Part shown: positions 25,285 to 34,257 of the stretch, piece by piece
Layout of the letters: each line of letters starts with the position of its first letter
Position numbering within the stretch: position 1 is the stretch's first letter
Assembly: GCA_019894975.1 (NCBI GenBank)
Contig: JAGXNO010000001.1
Location: 89,278-153,277 of the forward strand
Source of the DNA: Promethearchaeota archaeon
GTDB taxonomy: Archaea > Asgardarchaeota > Lokiarchaeia > Sigyniarchaeales > SOKP01
Reading direction: 5' to 3'
Length of the DNA: 64,000 nt
Notes under the pieces: generated by a model
Database searches by the model: none
What the model saw: the letters and a program-made list of their open reading frames with translations, nothing else
Told to the model about the DNA's origin: nothing
Program-made: the position numbers and the translations under genes

Positions 25285-25923
25285 ATGGAAGATGAATTAG
25301 AAGAATTAAAGGAACTTTCAATAGTAAAGATAAAAGTAGCCTATAACCGATCTATAGATGCAGAAGCGACCCACATGGTACTTTGGGAAAAATTCGAAAA
25401 GAATAGAAGGAATAAACTAATATTTACTTTAATTTTAGGCATAATTGCTGCAAGCTCGTTAATTTTTACAGTATCAACCGCTACTACTACAGAATTTAGA
25501 ATCTATATTGTTTTTGCAGACATTTTTGCTTTGTTATTATTGTTAATAGTAATTTGGGATACTATTCAAGGATTCACGGGAAACTATGGGAACCATGGAC
25601 GCATAGTAAATGAAGCGCTACAATTACGTGAGCAAAGTATAAGTTTTTTACAATATAAGTTAGATAACTTGGATAAACAAGGATATATAGATGAGTTAAA
25701 ATCCCTTGAAATCAATGACACCATTCTGAAAGAAAAAAGTGGTAAATATACAGGAAAACTTTCAAGTGCTGTAAAAAGTGCTATTAATCAAAACCTCGAG
25801 AATCTCAAAATTCAGGGAATTAAAAATTATTTTATAACTCAAGAAGAGATTGATTCCGCAACAGAAAAACTACAAAAATATACTGCTCTTCGCACCTGTG
25901 AAGCATGGATTAAATTTGAGTAA
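25285..25923 (+). CDS. Two-TM protein, SLATT-like layout
   Basis: The 212-residue protein has an N-terminal helix, two adjoining membrane helices (IFTLILGIIAASSLIFTV and IYIVFADIFALLLLLIVIW at about residues 47-95), then a long helical cytoplasmic tail with LREQSISFLQYKLDNL. The arrangement of a helix rich in E/R, paired TM segments and C-terminal helices resembles SLATT two-TM effectors of nucleotide-signalling defence systems. The match is architectural, not a motif match; a generic membrane protein is equally plausible. No sensor or SMODS cyclase gene is adjacent. A small zinc protein follows 30 bp later. Confidence 0.55.
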   Translation: MEDELEELKELSIVKIKVAYNRSIDAEATHMVLWEKFEKNRRNKLIFTLILGIIAASSLIFTVSTATTTEFRIYIVFADIFALLLLLIVIWDTIQGFTGNYGNHGRIVNEALQLREQSISFLQYKLDNLDKQGYIDELKSLEINDTILKEKSGKYTGKLSSAVKSAINQNLENLKIQGIKNYFITQEEIDSATEKLQKYTALRTCEAWIKFE

Positions 25924-25953
25924 ACTATCCTTTATTTTCAAGAATGATGAATT

Positions 25954-26088
25954 ATGTTGAGAAAATGTAATACTTGTGGAATGCTTAGAGCTCAGAAGGA
26001 TTTGGTTTTGTTTAATGACGGGAATTACATGTGTTTTTCATGTTGGAATAAATACCTTAGAGAAAAAAGAAAAAAATCTAATAAGTAA
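25954..26088 (+). CDS. Small zinc-ribbon protein (44 aa)
   Basis: A 45-codon frame starts at ATG 25954 and stops with TAA 26086-26088. The product has two C-x-x-C knuckles (RKCNTCGM and YMCFSCWNKYL) separated by 20 residues and a Lys/Arg-rich tail (REKRKKSNK). This is the layout of a minimal zinc ribbon that could bind nucleic acid or a protein partner. It lies 30 bp after the two-TM gene on the same strand. It shares spacing with, but not much sequence of, the zinc proteins at 30.5 and 45.9 kb. Confidence 0.6.
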   Translation: MLRKCNTCGMLRAQKDLVLFNDGNYMCFSCWNKYLREKRKKSNK

Positions 26089-26089
26089 A

Positions 26090-26302
26090 TCAGTATGAAC
26101 AAAGGTATGTGTATTTCCCAAGATCAAACCTTCGAATTTTAAGTTCGTCTTCTGAACCATCTCTAGGAATAAGGGGCATCTTTATTACAATTTTAGAGTT
26201 TTCTAAATAAATATTATTGTAAAACATATTCTTACATTTGTCCCAATCAATAAATAGCTTGGTTATTATCTCTTCTTTTTCTTCTGGTGGGATTAATGAC
26301 AT
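26090..26302 (-). CDS. Small hypothetical protein (70 aa)
   Basis: The 70-residue product has an acidic helical start (MSLIPPEEKEEIITKLFIDW) and a beta-rich second half (NSKIVIKMPLIPRDGSEDEL). There are no recognisable motifs apart from one Cys in CKNMF and one near the end. It ends one base after the small zinc-ribbon gene on the opposite strand. It could be a domain of an unknown regulator. Coding likelihood is moderate. Confidence 0.45.
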   Translation of the reverse strand: MSLIPPEEKEEIITKLFIDWDKCKNMFYNNIYLENSKIVIKMPLIPRDGSEDELKIRRFDLGKYTYLCSY

Positions 26303-26592
26303 ATTTTTACATCAATACTATATCTAATTCTATTGAAACCTAAAATGAATGAAACCCTTAATTATAAAAATTGATTACTCGCCTTAAATTACTCGGAATT
26401 CTCCAATAGAGAATTGTTATTTATTGTCGTAAACCTTGATATCAGTTATTGCATAAGAAAAGAACTATAAAAATCTTCGTGTTAAAATGAAAATTATATG
26501 ACCTTGGTTTAGATTTCAATGTAAAAGATATATACTAAACAAATATATTCACAATTAACTCGAATAATATAACCATAATAACTAAAATAATA

Positions 26593-27063
26593 ATGTCAAT
26601 CTCAAGAGATAATAATATTAAATCTTTTATAGAGAAGGAAGTAAAGAATAGTACTAAAAAAGTCAAAGGAAAGAAAATAGCAATAGCTGAAATCATTGAT
26701 AATGCTCTAATCTCTTTACCAGTAAAATCTATATATGATATGAACGAAAAAATTAAGGGATGTTACTTTTTTATAGTAAAAAATCATGCAAAGCAGCCAA
26801 AGCTTCGATATTTTCTGACTATCTCACTGGCAAATAATAGTTCTGATTTATTGGTTCAGCTTGCAAAAGAATTTGCTCGTAAAAATGAATTACAGTTGAT
26901 TCAATACTCGATTTATCCAAAAACAGTAAGAACTCAATTATTATCAATGAAAGAAATTAAAATTATCGAAGATTATAATGATTCTATTGAAGTTCTCAAA
27001 AGGTTCCGGAAGGAATTTCGAGAAAAACTAATGGTTTTAAAGAACCTAGTAGAAAATAAATAA
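26593..27063 (+). CDS. Hypothetical protein (156 aa)
   Basis: The 156-residue protein is basic (KNSTKKVKGKKIAIAEIIDN) with a beta-alpha middle (YFFIVKNHAKQPKLRYFLTI) and a helical end (DSIEVLKRFRKEFREKLM). No family is recognised, and there are no membrane segments. It precedes pyruvate kinase by 109 bp and could share its transcript. A 290-bp gap before it shows no other reading frame. Confidence 0.6.
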   Translation: MSISRDNNIKSFIEKEVKNSTKKVKGKKIAIAEIIDNALISLPVKSIYDMNEKIKGCYFFIVKNHAKQPKLRYFLTISLANNSSDLLVQLAKEFARKNELQLIQYSIYPKTVRTQLLSMKEIKIIEDYNDSIEVLKRFRKEFREKLMVLKNLVENK

Positions 27064-27172
27064 TTTTAAGTAAAACCACAATAATAATTTTATAATCTAA
27101 AGTGTTTTAAATTAATTTTATATCATAAAATAGTAATTGAACGATTTATTAAAATCAAGGAAATATACCAAT

Positions 27173-28627
27173 ATGACGCTTCGAGAAAATACAGTTAAAA
27201 TTGTTAGTACAATTGGACCAGCTTCCAGCTCTAAACAAGTGCTTAAAAATTTAATTGATGCGGGAGTAGATATCTTCCGATTAAATTTCTCACATGGAAA
27301 ACATGAGGAAAAGAGAGAATTAGTTAAAAAAATTAGAGGGATAAGCAAATATACTGGAATTTTAGCGGATATTCAGGGCCCAAAAATAAGAGTTGGGGAG
27401 TTTAAAGATGATAATACCTATAATTTAAACATTGGACAAGAAGTAAAAGTCTTTGAGAAGGAGATTAAAGGAGACCAAGAGCAATTTTCAGTTCCACTAG
27501 AAGGTTTTCTGAAATCTATGAGAGTAGGAGATGTCTTTTTTGTTAATGATGGAATTATCAAAATTGAAGTAAAAAATAAAGCAGTAGATCACATTATTGG
27601 CGAAGTGTTAGCAGGGGGGATGATAAGCAACCGAAAAGGAGTAAATATACCTAGAGGTGAATTACAGCAAAGAGTTCCTACAGAAAAAGATGTGAAAGAT
27701 TTAGAACTTATTGCTGAATTAGATCCTGAGTATGTGGCAATATCCTTTGTATCAGATGGTAGTGATGTTCTCCATGTGAAAAAAATTCTTGAAAATTATG
27801 GTAATAACAACATAAAACTTATTTCAAAAATTGAAAGGCCTATAGCCCTAGATAATTTCGATGCGATATTGGAAGTAAGTGATGGAATAATGGTAGCTCG
27901 AGGGGATTTAGGAGTAGAAATAGCCCCTGATAGGGTTCCCTTAGTACAAAAAGATATGATTTACAAATGTAATAAGGAAGGAAAACCAGTTATCGTAGCA
28001 ACTCAAATGCTCGAATCTATGATTAATGCACCTATCCCCACTCGTGCAGAAGCAAATGATGTATTCAATGCAGTTTTTGATGGGAGTGATGCAGTGATGC
28101 TCTCTGGAGAAACTGCTGTAGGTAAATACCCCATTAATGCTGTACAATACATGAACCAAATCGCTAAAACAGCCACAGAGAATATGCCACTAAGAGTTCC
28201 AGATGAGTTTGACTCTGATAGATTGACACATACACAAACATTGGGACATGCAATTTATGCTTTAGCCGCAGAAATGCAGGAATTAAACTTTAGAGGAAAA
28301 ATCTTGGTAATCACTCGAAAAGGGTATGGAGCAAGGATGATCGCAAAATATCGCCCTCCATTACCAATTGTAGCCATTACACCGTTAGCTAGAACCGCGC
28401 GTGAGTTAAGTCTTGTATGGGGAGTGCAACCGGTGCATATCGAAAACATCGGTTTTTTTGATATGGATGCCGAAGAAATTATTGAGCAATCCGTGAAACA
28501 TGTTGTCGAAATTAAATTACTGGATGAGAATGAACATGTAATTATTCTACTAGTATCGAGAAAATTTGAAAGAAGAGGTAATTTAGTTGGCCTGTACTAT
28601 GTAGGCGAAATTTTAGAACAGGCGTAG
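27173..28627 (+). CDS. pyk: Pyruvate kinase
   Basis: The protein has 484 residues from ATG 27173; the TTG twelve codons earlier would add an unusual leader. VKIVSTIGPASSS begins the barrel, DIFRLNFSHGKHEEK carries the phosphate-binding Arg-Asn-S-H region, ISKIERPIALDNFDAIL supplies the catalytic Lys and Glu, GIMVARGDLGVEI and ATQMLESMI are the other signatures. A B domain lies at about residues 70-160 and a C-terminal alpha/beta domain from about 340. It converts phosphoenolpyruvate and ADP to pyruvate and ATP, the last step of glycolysis. The 15-base overlap with the convergent downstream gene is notable. Confidence 0.95.
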   Translation: MTLRENTVKIVSTIGPASSSKQVLKNLIDAGVDIFRLNFSHGKHEEKRELVKKIRGISKYTGILADIQGPKIRVGEFKDDNTYNLNIGQEVKVFEKEIKGDQEQFSVPLEGFLKSMRVGDVFFVNDGIIKIEVKNKAVDHIIGEVLAGGMISNRKGVNIPRGELQQRVPTEKDVKDLELIAELDPEYVAISFVSDGSDVLHVKKILENYGNNNIKLISKIERPIALDNFDAILEVSDGIMVARGDLGVEIAPDRVPLVQKDMIYKCNKEGKPVIVATQMLESMINAPIPTRAEANDVFNAVFDGSDAVMLSGETAVGKYPINAVQYMNQIAKTATENMPLRVPDEFDSDRLTHTQTLGHAIYALAAEMQELNFRGKILVITRKGYGARMIAKYRPPLPIVAITPLARTARELSLVWGVQPVHIENIGFFDMDAEEIIEQSVKHVVEIKLLDENEHVIILLVSRKFERRGNLVGLYYVGEILEQA

Positions 28628-29299
28628 AGCATTTACGATTTTTTGAATGTCGAGTTTGCGTGGATCGCCATAAAGCTCCATATAAAAAGGTTTTTTGAGA
28701 CTCACACCCATAAGAGTGTTTCCAGTATCATGCTTAAAAACGCCATAATAATCCGATAAAGGAACCTTTCTTAGGGAGTTCTCAAGCGCTTGAACTAAAA
28801 TTCCTAATTCTTTCTTAGTAAACTGAAAAGGGTTAAAATTTATAAGTGCTTCAAACTCTTTGGGAAAAATATCCTTTCCAGAATCGTCTTTATAACTCTG
28901 CCAACCCCCAAGGGCAGCTCCCGATTGTCCGTAGTAGAAAGTTGCTGGAAACTGCCTTCCGTCAGGCGTTCTCACAAACATCCATACATCAAATAGGCTT
29001 TCAATTCCCCCATATTGAATGGTAGGAATAAGCTTTTTGAGTGTACTTCCTAATAGAATCTCATACTTCTGCTCGTCAAAGTCAAAGTAGGGGTATACCT
29101 CCTTTATCTTCTCAAGATCACGATTGAAACTTAGCGTGCAAAACCTACTACTGTCAATACTCTTCACGTAGGAAAGATTTGAGTCCAGACCTTTAAAAAT
29201 AAACCCGAATCCGTTATACCCAACTGCTCCTTTAGCAAGGTTATCGACACCTTTGGTAGCTTTTGACACTAGTTCTAAGAGCATATTACATTTAATCAT
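28613..29299 (-). CDS. Hypothetical protein (228 aa), convergent with pyk
   Basis: The 228-residue alpha/beta protein has no recognised domain. Features include VWMFVRTPDGRQFPATFYYG, YGQSGAALGGWQSYKDDSG and the end YMELYGDPRKLDIQKIV. There is no signal peptide or membrane helix. The stop overlaps the end of pyk by 15 bases on the opposite strand. Some codon use is GC-rich at the C-terminus (CCG, GCC, CGC), unlike neighbours, which may be recent composition change. The start is ATG at 29297-29299, or the ATG five codons later. Confidence 0.65.
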   Translation of the reverse strand: MIKCNMLLELVSKATKGVDNLAKGAVGYNGFGFIFKGLDSNLSYVKSIDSSRFCTLSFNRDLEKIKEVYPYFDFDEQKYEILLGSTLKKLIPTIQYGGIESLFDVWMFVRTPDGRQFPATFYYGQSGAALGGWQSYKDDSGKDIFPKEFEALINFNPFQFTKKELGILVQALENSLRKVPLSDYYGVFKHDTGNTLMGVSLKKPFYMELYGDPRKLDIQKIVNALRLF

Positions 29300-29488
29300 T
29301 ATTAAAATTAATAGTACTTACATTTTTAAAACCCAGTGAAAAATAAAAGGAAGTGATAATATAACCAATTATTATCCAACTAATAAGATTTTTGCCTAAA
29401 ATATTTTATAGACAATTCTATGTAAAATAAATATAAAATAAATTTATTTATAATATTTAAATCCAAATTAATGGAATGTTGAAAAAAA

Positions 29489-29893
29489 ATGAGTGAAGAA
29501 TGGAAACATGCATCATGGGTATCATTTCTAGGGATGATAGCTTGGATGGTAGGAATTTTAAGTGGTGTTATCTCTATAATAGTGGGAATTGTAAGAGCAG
29601 CTTTATTTTTCTTTACGTGGGGAAGTCCTATCTGGTTAATTATAAGCGGAGTTATGGCAATTGTGATATCTTTCTTTGTTATCCTACCCATGTTCTCGAT
29701 TAAATGTCAAAAAAAAGATTGGGATTCTCTACTTGATTGGGTATTACCTATTGGAAATATACGATTCCCATGGATGCTTTTATGGGGAATAATCCTTGAA
29801 ATTTTCACGTGGTGGGGAGGAATATGTGTAATAATTCCTGCACTAGTTTTACTCTTTGCCGGTCCGAAAGAGTATGAGTGGAAAATAGAATAG
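29489..29893 (+). CDS. Small three-TM membrane protein
   Basis: The 134-residue protein has an amphipathic N-terminus and three or four hydrophobic segments: WVSFLGMIAWMVGILSGVIS, AALFFFTWGSPIWLIISGVM with AIVISFFVILPMFSI, and the end WGGICVIIPALVLLFAG. Cytoplasmic loops carry Lys-Lys. No family is recognised. It begins at ATG 29489. T-rich DNA at 29922-29940 could end transcription. Confidence 0.65.
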   Translation: MSEEWKHASWVSFLGMIAWMVGILSGVISIIVGIVRAALFFFTWGSPIWLIISGVMAIVISFFVILPMFSIKCQKKDWDSLLDWVLPIGNIRFPWMLLWGIILEIFTWWGGICVIIPALVLLFAGPKEYEWKIE

Positions 29894-30057
29894 GTTTAAA
29901 TTTAAAATTCATTTTTTTATTTTTTATTTCGGTTTTAGTTCAGTTATACATCATTTTATATGTAAATAAAAAACCTTGAGTCTTTAGGTGTATTTAAACA
30001 ATGCTATTTTTTTGTTCTAGGATATTTTACTAAAAGCAATTTATATTAGACATAAAA

Positions 30058-30462
30058 ATGTATGATACTCTTAAGATTCACAATAAGGAAATTTACACAG
30101 GAATGAAAGTTGGTGGCTCTCATTCTTGGAATTATAATAATGGAAAATGGTTTGAAACCAAAATAACTCCTGATAAATGGACCCTTTCATTTGATAGCTT
30201 AAAAACAAGAACTACACCTGCACCTAGAAAAACAGGAGCTACAAGAAAGACAAAATTTCATTGGTATATCATTGCTGATCAAATAGCTACAAAAATTAAT
30301 GAAAACTCTTATATGACCTCAATGAAAGGAATTAAGTATAAAATTGGGCATAAGCGTCCAGATTGGCGTACCTTTAGTTATAACTACCCAAATCAAATTA
30401 CATATAGAGAGCATATAATTCAAATTTTGGAGGATACACTGAAAGAACTCAAGAAAGATTAG
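30058..30462 (+). CDS. Hypothetical basic protein (134 aa)
   Basis: The 134-residue protein is rich in Thr, Lys and Tyr with sequences such as MKVGGSHSWNYNNGKWFETK, TTPAPRKTGATRKTKFHWY and RTFSYNYPNQITYREHIIQI. It is probably alpha/beta and may bind nucleic acid, but no known family is recognised. It has no membrane segments and ends with a charged helix (LEDTLKELKKD). It converges with a zinc-ribbon gene 18 bp away. Confidence 0.5.
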   Translation: MYDTLKIHNKEIYTGMKVGGSHSWNYNNGKWFETKITPDKWTLSFDSLKTRTTPAPRKTGATRKTKFHWYIIADQIATKINENSYMTSMKGIKYKIGHKRPDWRTFSYNYPNQITYREHIIQILEDTLKELKKD

Positions 30463-30480
30463 GTTTCACAGATAAATAAT

Positions 30481-30678
30481 CTAATAATAAGAAAAATCCT
30501 CTATCTCATCATATGGTTGGTATTTTATTTTGAAGATGTAGCATTTACAACAATAGAATTCGATATAATCACTTTCCCAAATACTTGTTAAATCTTCCTT
30601 TTCATTTGGGTTAATATTTTTAATGAAACTTTCAAAATCCAATATTTTACCGCACTTAAAACACTCTCTTTCTCTCAA
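30481..30678 (-). CDS. Small zinc-ribbon protein (65 aa)
   Basis: The 65-residue protein has RECFKCGKILDFESFI and EFYCCKCYIFKI, two cysteine knuckles about 33 residues apart. Spacing and intervening features (F..F......P....LT..WESDYIEFYC) match the protein at 45867-46091, showing they are paralogues. The start codon is TTG (30676-30678), preceded by GGCTGAT. Minimal zinc ribbons of this type often act in nucleic-acid or protein contacts; the function is not known. Confidence 0.65.
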   Translation of the reverse strand: MRERECFKCGKILDFESFIKNINPNEKEDLTSIWESDYIEFYCCKCYIFKIKYQPYDEIEDFSYY

Positions 30679-30717
30679 ATTAATCAGCCTTTACCATTAA
30701 AAAAAAAAAGATTAATT

Positions 30718-31233
30718 TTAAAATTTTTCATAATGAACTATTTTTTCTAGGGGTTTCCGTTCCGTTACTTCGTCTTTAGATTTTACAGGATAGCCCAATG
30801 GCGTTATTCCCATAACCTTATACTCATCTGGGATATTTAATACTTCCTTTACTTTTGGTTCATTAAACCATCCAATCCAACAAGTTGCTAAACCTTCAGC
30901 TGTAGCGGCTAGTATCAAATGTTCAAAGCATATTCCAAAATCTACACCATAATATTTTTCACCATTTGAGTTCATTCCAGATCCTTTTTCAAGGATAATC
31001 CCAATGATAAACATCGGTGCTTCAGCAAACTTTTGTTGCTGTCCTACTGCTTTCCAAACTGCTTTAACATTTTCTGGTTCTTGAACTACAACATAGTGTA
31101 CACCCTGCATATTAGCCCAAGTTGGTGCTAAACGTGCTGCATTTAAAATCCTGTCAATATTTTCTTTCTCGGGCATATCTGACTTATAAACCCGAAAACT
31201 TCTTCTCGTTTTTACTACTTCATAAAAATCCAT
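30718..31233 (-). CDS. Nitroreductase-family FMN oxidoreductase
   Basis: The 171-residue protein is a complete nitroreductase: KTRRSFRVYKSDM at the N-terminus, ILNAARLAPTWANMQG with the FMN-binding R-x-A-P-x-x-x-N-x-Q pattern, and LATCWIGWFNEP followed by GITPLGYPV. FMN-dependent family members reduce nitro groups, quinones or act on other substrates with NAD(P)H. The motifs match but the substrate does not follow. It resembles the second nitroreductase at 34.3 kb in these blocks. It is cytoplasmic and likely monocistronic. Confidence 0.9.
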   Translation of the reverse strand: MDFYEVVKTRRSFRVYKSDMPEKENIDRILNAARLAPTWANMQGVHYVVVQEPENVKAVWKAVGQQQKFAEAPMFIIGIILEKGSGMNSNGEKYYGVDFGICFEHLILAATAEGLATCWIGWFNEPKVKEVLNIPDEYKVMGITPLGYPVKSKDEVTERKPLEKIVHYEKF

Positions 31234-31316
31234 GATAAAACCACTAAATATTGTTTAAAATACTTGGTAAATGTAATTGATTAAAAAATTTTAACTTTAT
31301 TATTCTATTCCATTAA

Positions 31317-32102
31317 TTAATCGTCAATCATCCTTTTATGGCCTTTTGGGCATTCACCATAAGTACAATCATAAAAACCGTCATCATACTCCTCCTTTGC
31401 ATTATAATGCTCCCAACAATAGAGTTTATCACATTCAGGACAGTATGCATCCACCCCTTCAGGTGAATGGTATTTTTTCATAAAATTATGAACACCTATA
31501 AGGTCATCATCCTCTAAAATCTTGTACAACACATTTGACAGTTCAACTCTTAAGGAAGTTTCAAGGGTAATACCTCTGAACACTAATGATTCTTTTTCAT
31601 CTAATCTTCCAAATCCAATTTTAAATTTAACAGCGATTTTGCTACACACAGAACAAGGAAGATGATATTCTAAATCAGAGACTTTAAGGATTATTTCAGT
31701 AGGTTTTACAAAATCTTCTTTTGGTAATAACTCATTTAAATTAATCCAAAAGGCATCCCAACATTCTTTGAAAGCTATCTCAATTTTTTCAATAAGCATT
31801 GATGATTTTCGACTCTGAAAAATGTTAAGTTGACTTATTATTAGAGATAAACGATTCCTAGCCGCATATAAGAAGCTTTTGGAATCATCAATATTTTTCA
31901 AATTAGATTCTTCTTCTGTGATTGTTGTTAGCACTTCCCAAGCAGAAACAGTATTAGAGAAAAATTCTTTGACATCTGAGGTCCAAATGTTTCTGGTTGA
32001 TTCATCCAAATCTTTGAGGAATTTTAAGTAATTTACTATATCCTCTGTAATATCTTCGAGTTCTTGGACATAATCACGAAGATCCCATATTTTTTCTAAC
32101 AT
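31317..32102 (-). CDS. Helical protein with C-terminal zinc-binding domain
   Basis: The 261-residue protein has a long helical N-terminus (residues 1-140) with repeated acidic heptads. Its C-terminal third has three Cys-rich patches: LPCSVCSKIAVKF, YCPECDKLYCWEHYNAKEEY and DCTYGECPKGHKRMIDD. The ligand pattern, CxxC plus CxxC-x4-C-x2-H, suggests a treble-clef or ribbon fold with two zinc ions. No enzyme family is recognised. It lies in a region of several other Cys-rich proteins and has the nitroreductase gene downstream. Confidence 0.6.
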   Translation of the reverse strand: MLEKIWDLRDYVQELEDITEDIVNYLKFLKDLDESTRNIWTSDVKEFFSNTVSAWEVLTTITEEESNLKNIDDSKSFLYAARNRLSLIISQLNIFQSRKSSMLIEKIEIAFKECWDAFWINLNELLPKEDFVKPTEIILKVSDLEYHLPCSVCSKIAVKFKIGFGRLDEKESLVFRGITLETSLRVELSNVLYKILEDDDLIGVHNFMKKYHSPEGVDAYCPECDKLYCWEHYNAKEEYDDGFYDCTYGECPKGHKRMIDD

Positions 32103-32235
32103 ATTGTTATTTTCACTCCTCAGTTCGCAAATTTTTTTAACCCAACTTATAAATTTCGTTAGGATCTAATAAATTTGATTCTTTTTTCAGGGTGGAATCA
32201 TTATTATTAAATCCAATCTTAAATATTATGATTTT

Positions 32236-33228
32236 ATGTCTGAAGTAATAATTCTGTCTCAAGATGATGTTAAATTATGTTTGCCTATGAATAAGGCAAT
32301 TCAGGCAGTTCAAGAGGCATACATCGCTTTTGCTAAAGGACGGGTTAAAATGCCTCCTGTAATGCACTTAGATGTATCTCAATATAATGGGGAAATAGAT
32401 ATTAAATCTGGATATATTGAAGATTTCGGACTCATTGGTACCAAAATCGCAAGCGGTTTCTACGATAACCACAAACTTGGGCTACCCCCAGGAATTGCCA
32501 TTATCATCCTAATGGATCTCAAGACAAGTATGCCTCTTGCCATTATGGATGGAACTTATGTTACAGCATACAGAACAGGAGCTGCTGGAGCTGTTGCTGC
32601 GAATGTACTAGCTAAAAAAGATTCTGAAATAATTGGAGTTATTGGCGCTGGGACACAAGCAAGAATGCAAATAATAGCGTTAAATGAGATTTTTACATTA
32701 AAAGAAGTTAAAGTATGGGACATTAATGACACAGCAAAAAGGTTATACTCAAAAGAAATGTCAGAACAATTGAATATTACAGTTGAATCTGTAGATAGTG
32801 TAAAAGATGCTGTTGTTGAATCAGATATAGTTGTAACGGTTACTCCCTCTAAAAAAGCACTGGTTATGAAAGATTGGATTAAAAATGGAACACACATAAA
32901 TGCAATAGGTGCTGATGGTCCAGGTAAACAAGAGTTAGATCCAATGATAATCAAAGTGGCAGACAAAGTCGTTGTTGATAGCCTTGAACAATGTAAGATA
33001 ATTGGGGAAATTCAACATGCCCTTAAAAATGGTTTAATAAAAGAAAAAGATATCCATGCGGAAATTGGGCAAATTCTGATTGGGGATAAGAAGGGAAGGG
33101 AATCTGACCATGAAATAACACTTTTTGATTCTACAGGTCTAGCAGCTCAAGATATTGCTGCTGCTAATATAGTGTACAAACAAGCAAAAGAAAAGGGAAT
33201 GGGAAAACTTATTTCCCTATTAGATTAA
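32236..33228 (+). CDS. Ornithine cyclodeaminase/mu-crystallin family
   Basis: The 330-residue enzyme has the family layout: the substrate-binding N-terminal part contains KIASGFYDNHKLGLPPG, where a Lys usually sits, and MDGTYVTAYRTGAAGAVAA. The NAD-binding Rossmann motif is IIGVIGAGTQARMQIIAL, with GADGPGKQELD and FDSTGLAAQDIAAA completing the family set. Members are ornithine cyclodeaminase, alanine dehydrogenase, L-arginine or 2,3-diaminopropionate-forming enzymes, or ectoine EutC. It ends seven bases before the threonine dehydratase gene, so they are in one operon. Confidence 0.9.
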   Translation: MSEVIILSQDDVKLCLPMNKAIQAVQEAYIAFAKGRVKMPPVMHLDVSQYNGEIDIKSGYIEDFGLIGTKIASGFYDNHKLGLPPGIAIIILMDLKTSMPLAIMDGTYVTAYRTGAAGAVAANVLAKKDSEIIGVIGAGTQARMQIIALNEIFTLKEVKVWDINDTAKRLYSKEMSEQLNITVESVDSVKDAVVESDIVVTVTPSKKALVMKDWIKNGTHINAIGADGPGKQELDPMIIKVADKVVVDSLEQCKIIGEIQHALKNGLIKEKDIHAEIGQILIGDKKGRESDHEITLFDSTGLAAQDIAAANIVYKQAKEKGMGKLISLLD

Positions 33229-33235
33229 AATTTAA

Positions 33236-34219
33236 ATGAGTTTCACAAGAATAAAAATGAGTGACTTACATTTAGATGCAATAAGAGAAGCATATCAAAA
33301 GATTAAGGAATTTGTGAGAAAGACCCCTCTCATTCATTCAGCTTATCTTAGTGAATTATGTGGAAATAATGTTTATTTGAAATTGGAAAATTTACAACTC
33401 ACTAATGCGTTTAAAATCCGTGGAGCTTTAAACCGAATGCTAAAACTAAGTACAGAAGAAAAAACTTACGGAATTATTACAGCTTCCTCGGGTAATCATG
33501 CACAAGGAATTGCGTTAGCAGCAAAACATTTGAAGATACCTGCTAAAATTGTAATCCCTAAGAATATTTCAGAAGCCAAATTAAATAAAATTAAACAATA
33601 CAATGTTGAAATTATTCAAGAGGGAGATTTTGATGAAATAGAGTCAAAAGCTAGAGCATTATCTACACAAGAGGGATTAACATATATCAGCCCTTATAAT
33701 GACCTTAACATTATTGAAGGACAAGGAACAATTGCCCTTGAAATCTATGAGGAACTTGAAAATGTAGATGTAATTATTGTTCCTATTGGGGGTGGTGGTT
33801 TAATCTCGGGGATCGCATTTACTGCCAAAGCATTAAATCCGGATATTAAAATTATTGGAGTTCAAACTAAAGGAGCTTCTACAATGTATAATTCTTGGAA
33901 AGCTGGTAAAATCATAGAAGTCGAAGAATTTAATACTATCGCAGAAGGATTATTAGGGGGACTTGAAGCTGGTGCTATCACTTTTGAAATAATTCAAACC
34001 AACGTGGATGAAATTGTATTGATTGATGAGGAAAGTGTTGAAAAAGCTATTCGACTCTTGTGGGAACTAGAAGGTCAAATCGTTGAAGGCGCAGGAGCTA
34101 CAGTTGTCGCCTTTCTGCTTGAGAACACACAAGAATTTAAGAATAAAAATGTAGTAGCTGTGATTAGTGGTGGAAATATCAAAGAATCGTTATTTAAAGA
34201 AATTTTAGCTAAAGGCTGA
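33236..34219 (+). CDS. Threonine/serine ammonia-lyase-like PLP enzyme
   Basis: The 327-residue fold-II PLP enzyme has the PLP lysine in NAFKIRGALNRML, the Asn/phosphate-loop ITASSGNHAQGIALAAKHL and the Gly-rich IIVPIGGGGLISGIAF. The family includes biodegradative threonine dehydratase (TdcB), serine racemase, EutB and related enzymes; no C-terminal ACT regulatory domain is present, as in catabolic forms. The start is ATG 33236 or the ATG 21 bases downstream. It follows the cyclodeaminase-like gene with a 7-bp gap; together they resemble the EutB/EutC pair, though other ectoine genes are absent. Confidence 0.9.
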   Translation: MSFTRIKMSDLHLDAIREAYQKIKEFVRKTPLIHSAYLSELCGNNVYLKLENLQLTNAFKIRGALNRMLKLSTEEKTYGIITASSGNHAQGIALAAKHLKIPAKIVIPKNISEAKLNKIKQYNVEIIQEGDFDEIESKARALSTQEGLTYISPYNDLNIIEGQGTIALEIYEELENVDVIIVPIGGGGLISGIAFTAKALNPDIKIIGVQTKGASTMYNSWKAGKIIEVEEFNTIAEGLLGGLEAGAITFEIIQTNVDEIVLIDEESVEKAIRLLWELEGQIVEGAGATVVAFLLENTQEFKNKNVVAVISGGNIKESLFKEILAKG

Positions 34220-34257
34220 CTTTTAGAAGAATTAAAAAAAAAGTGGAGAGTTTAATC

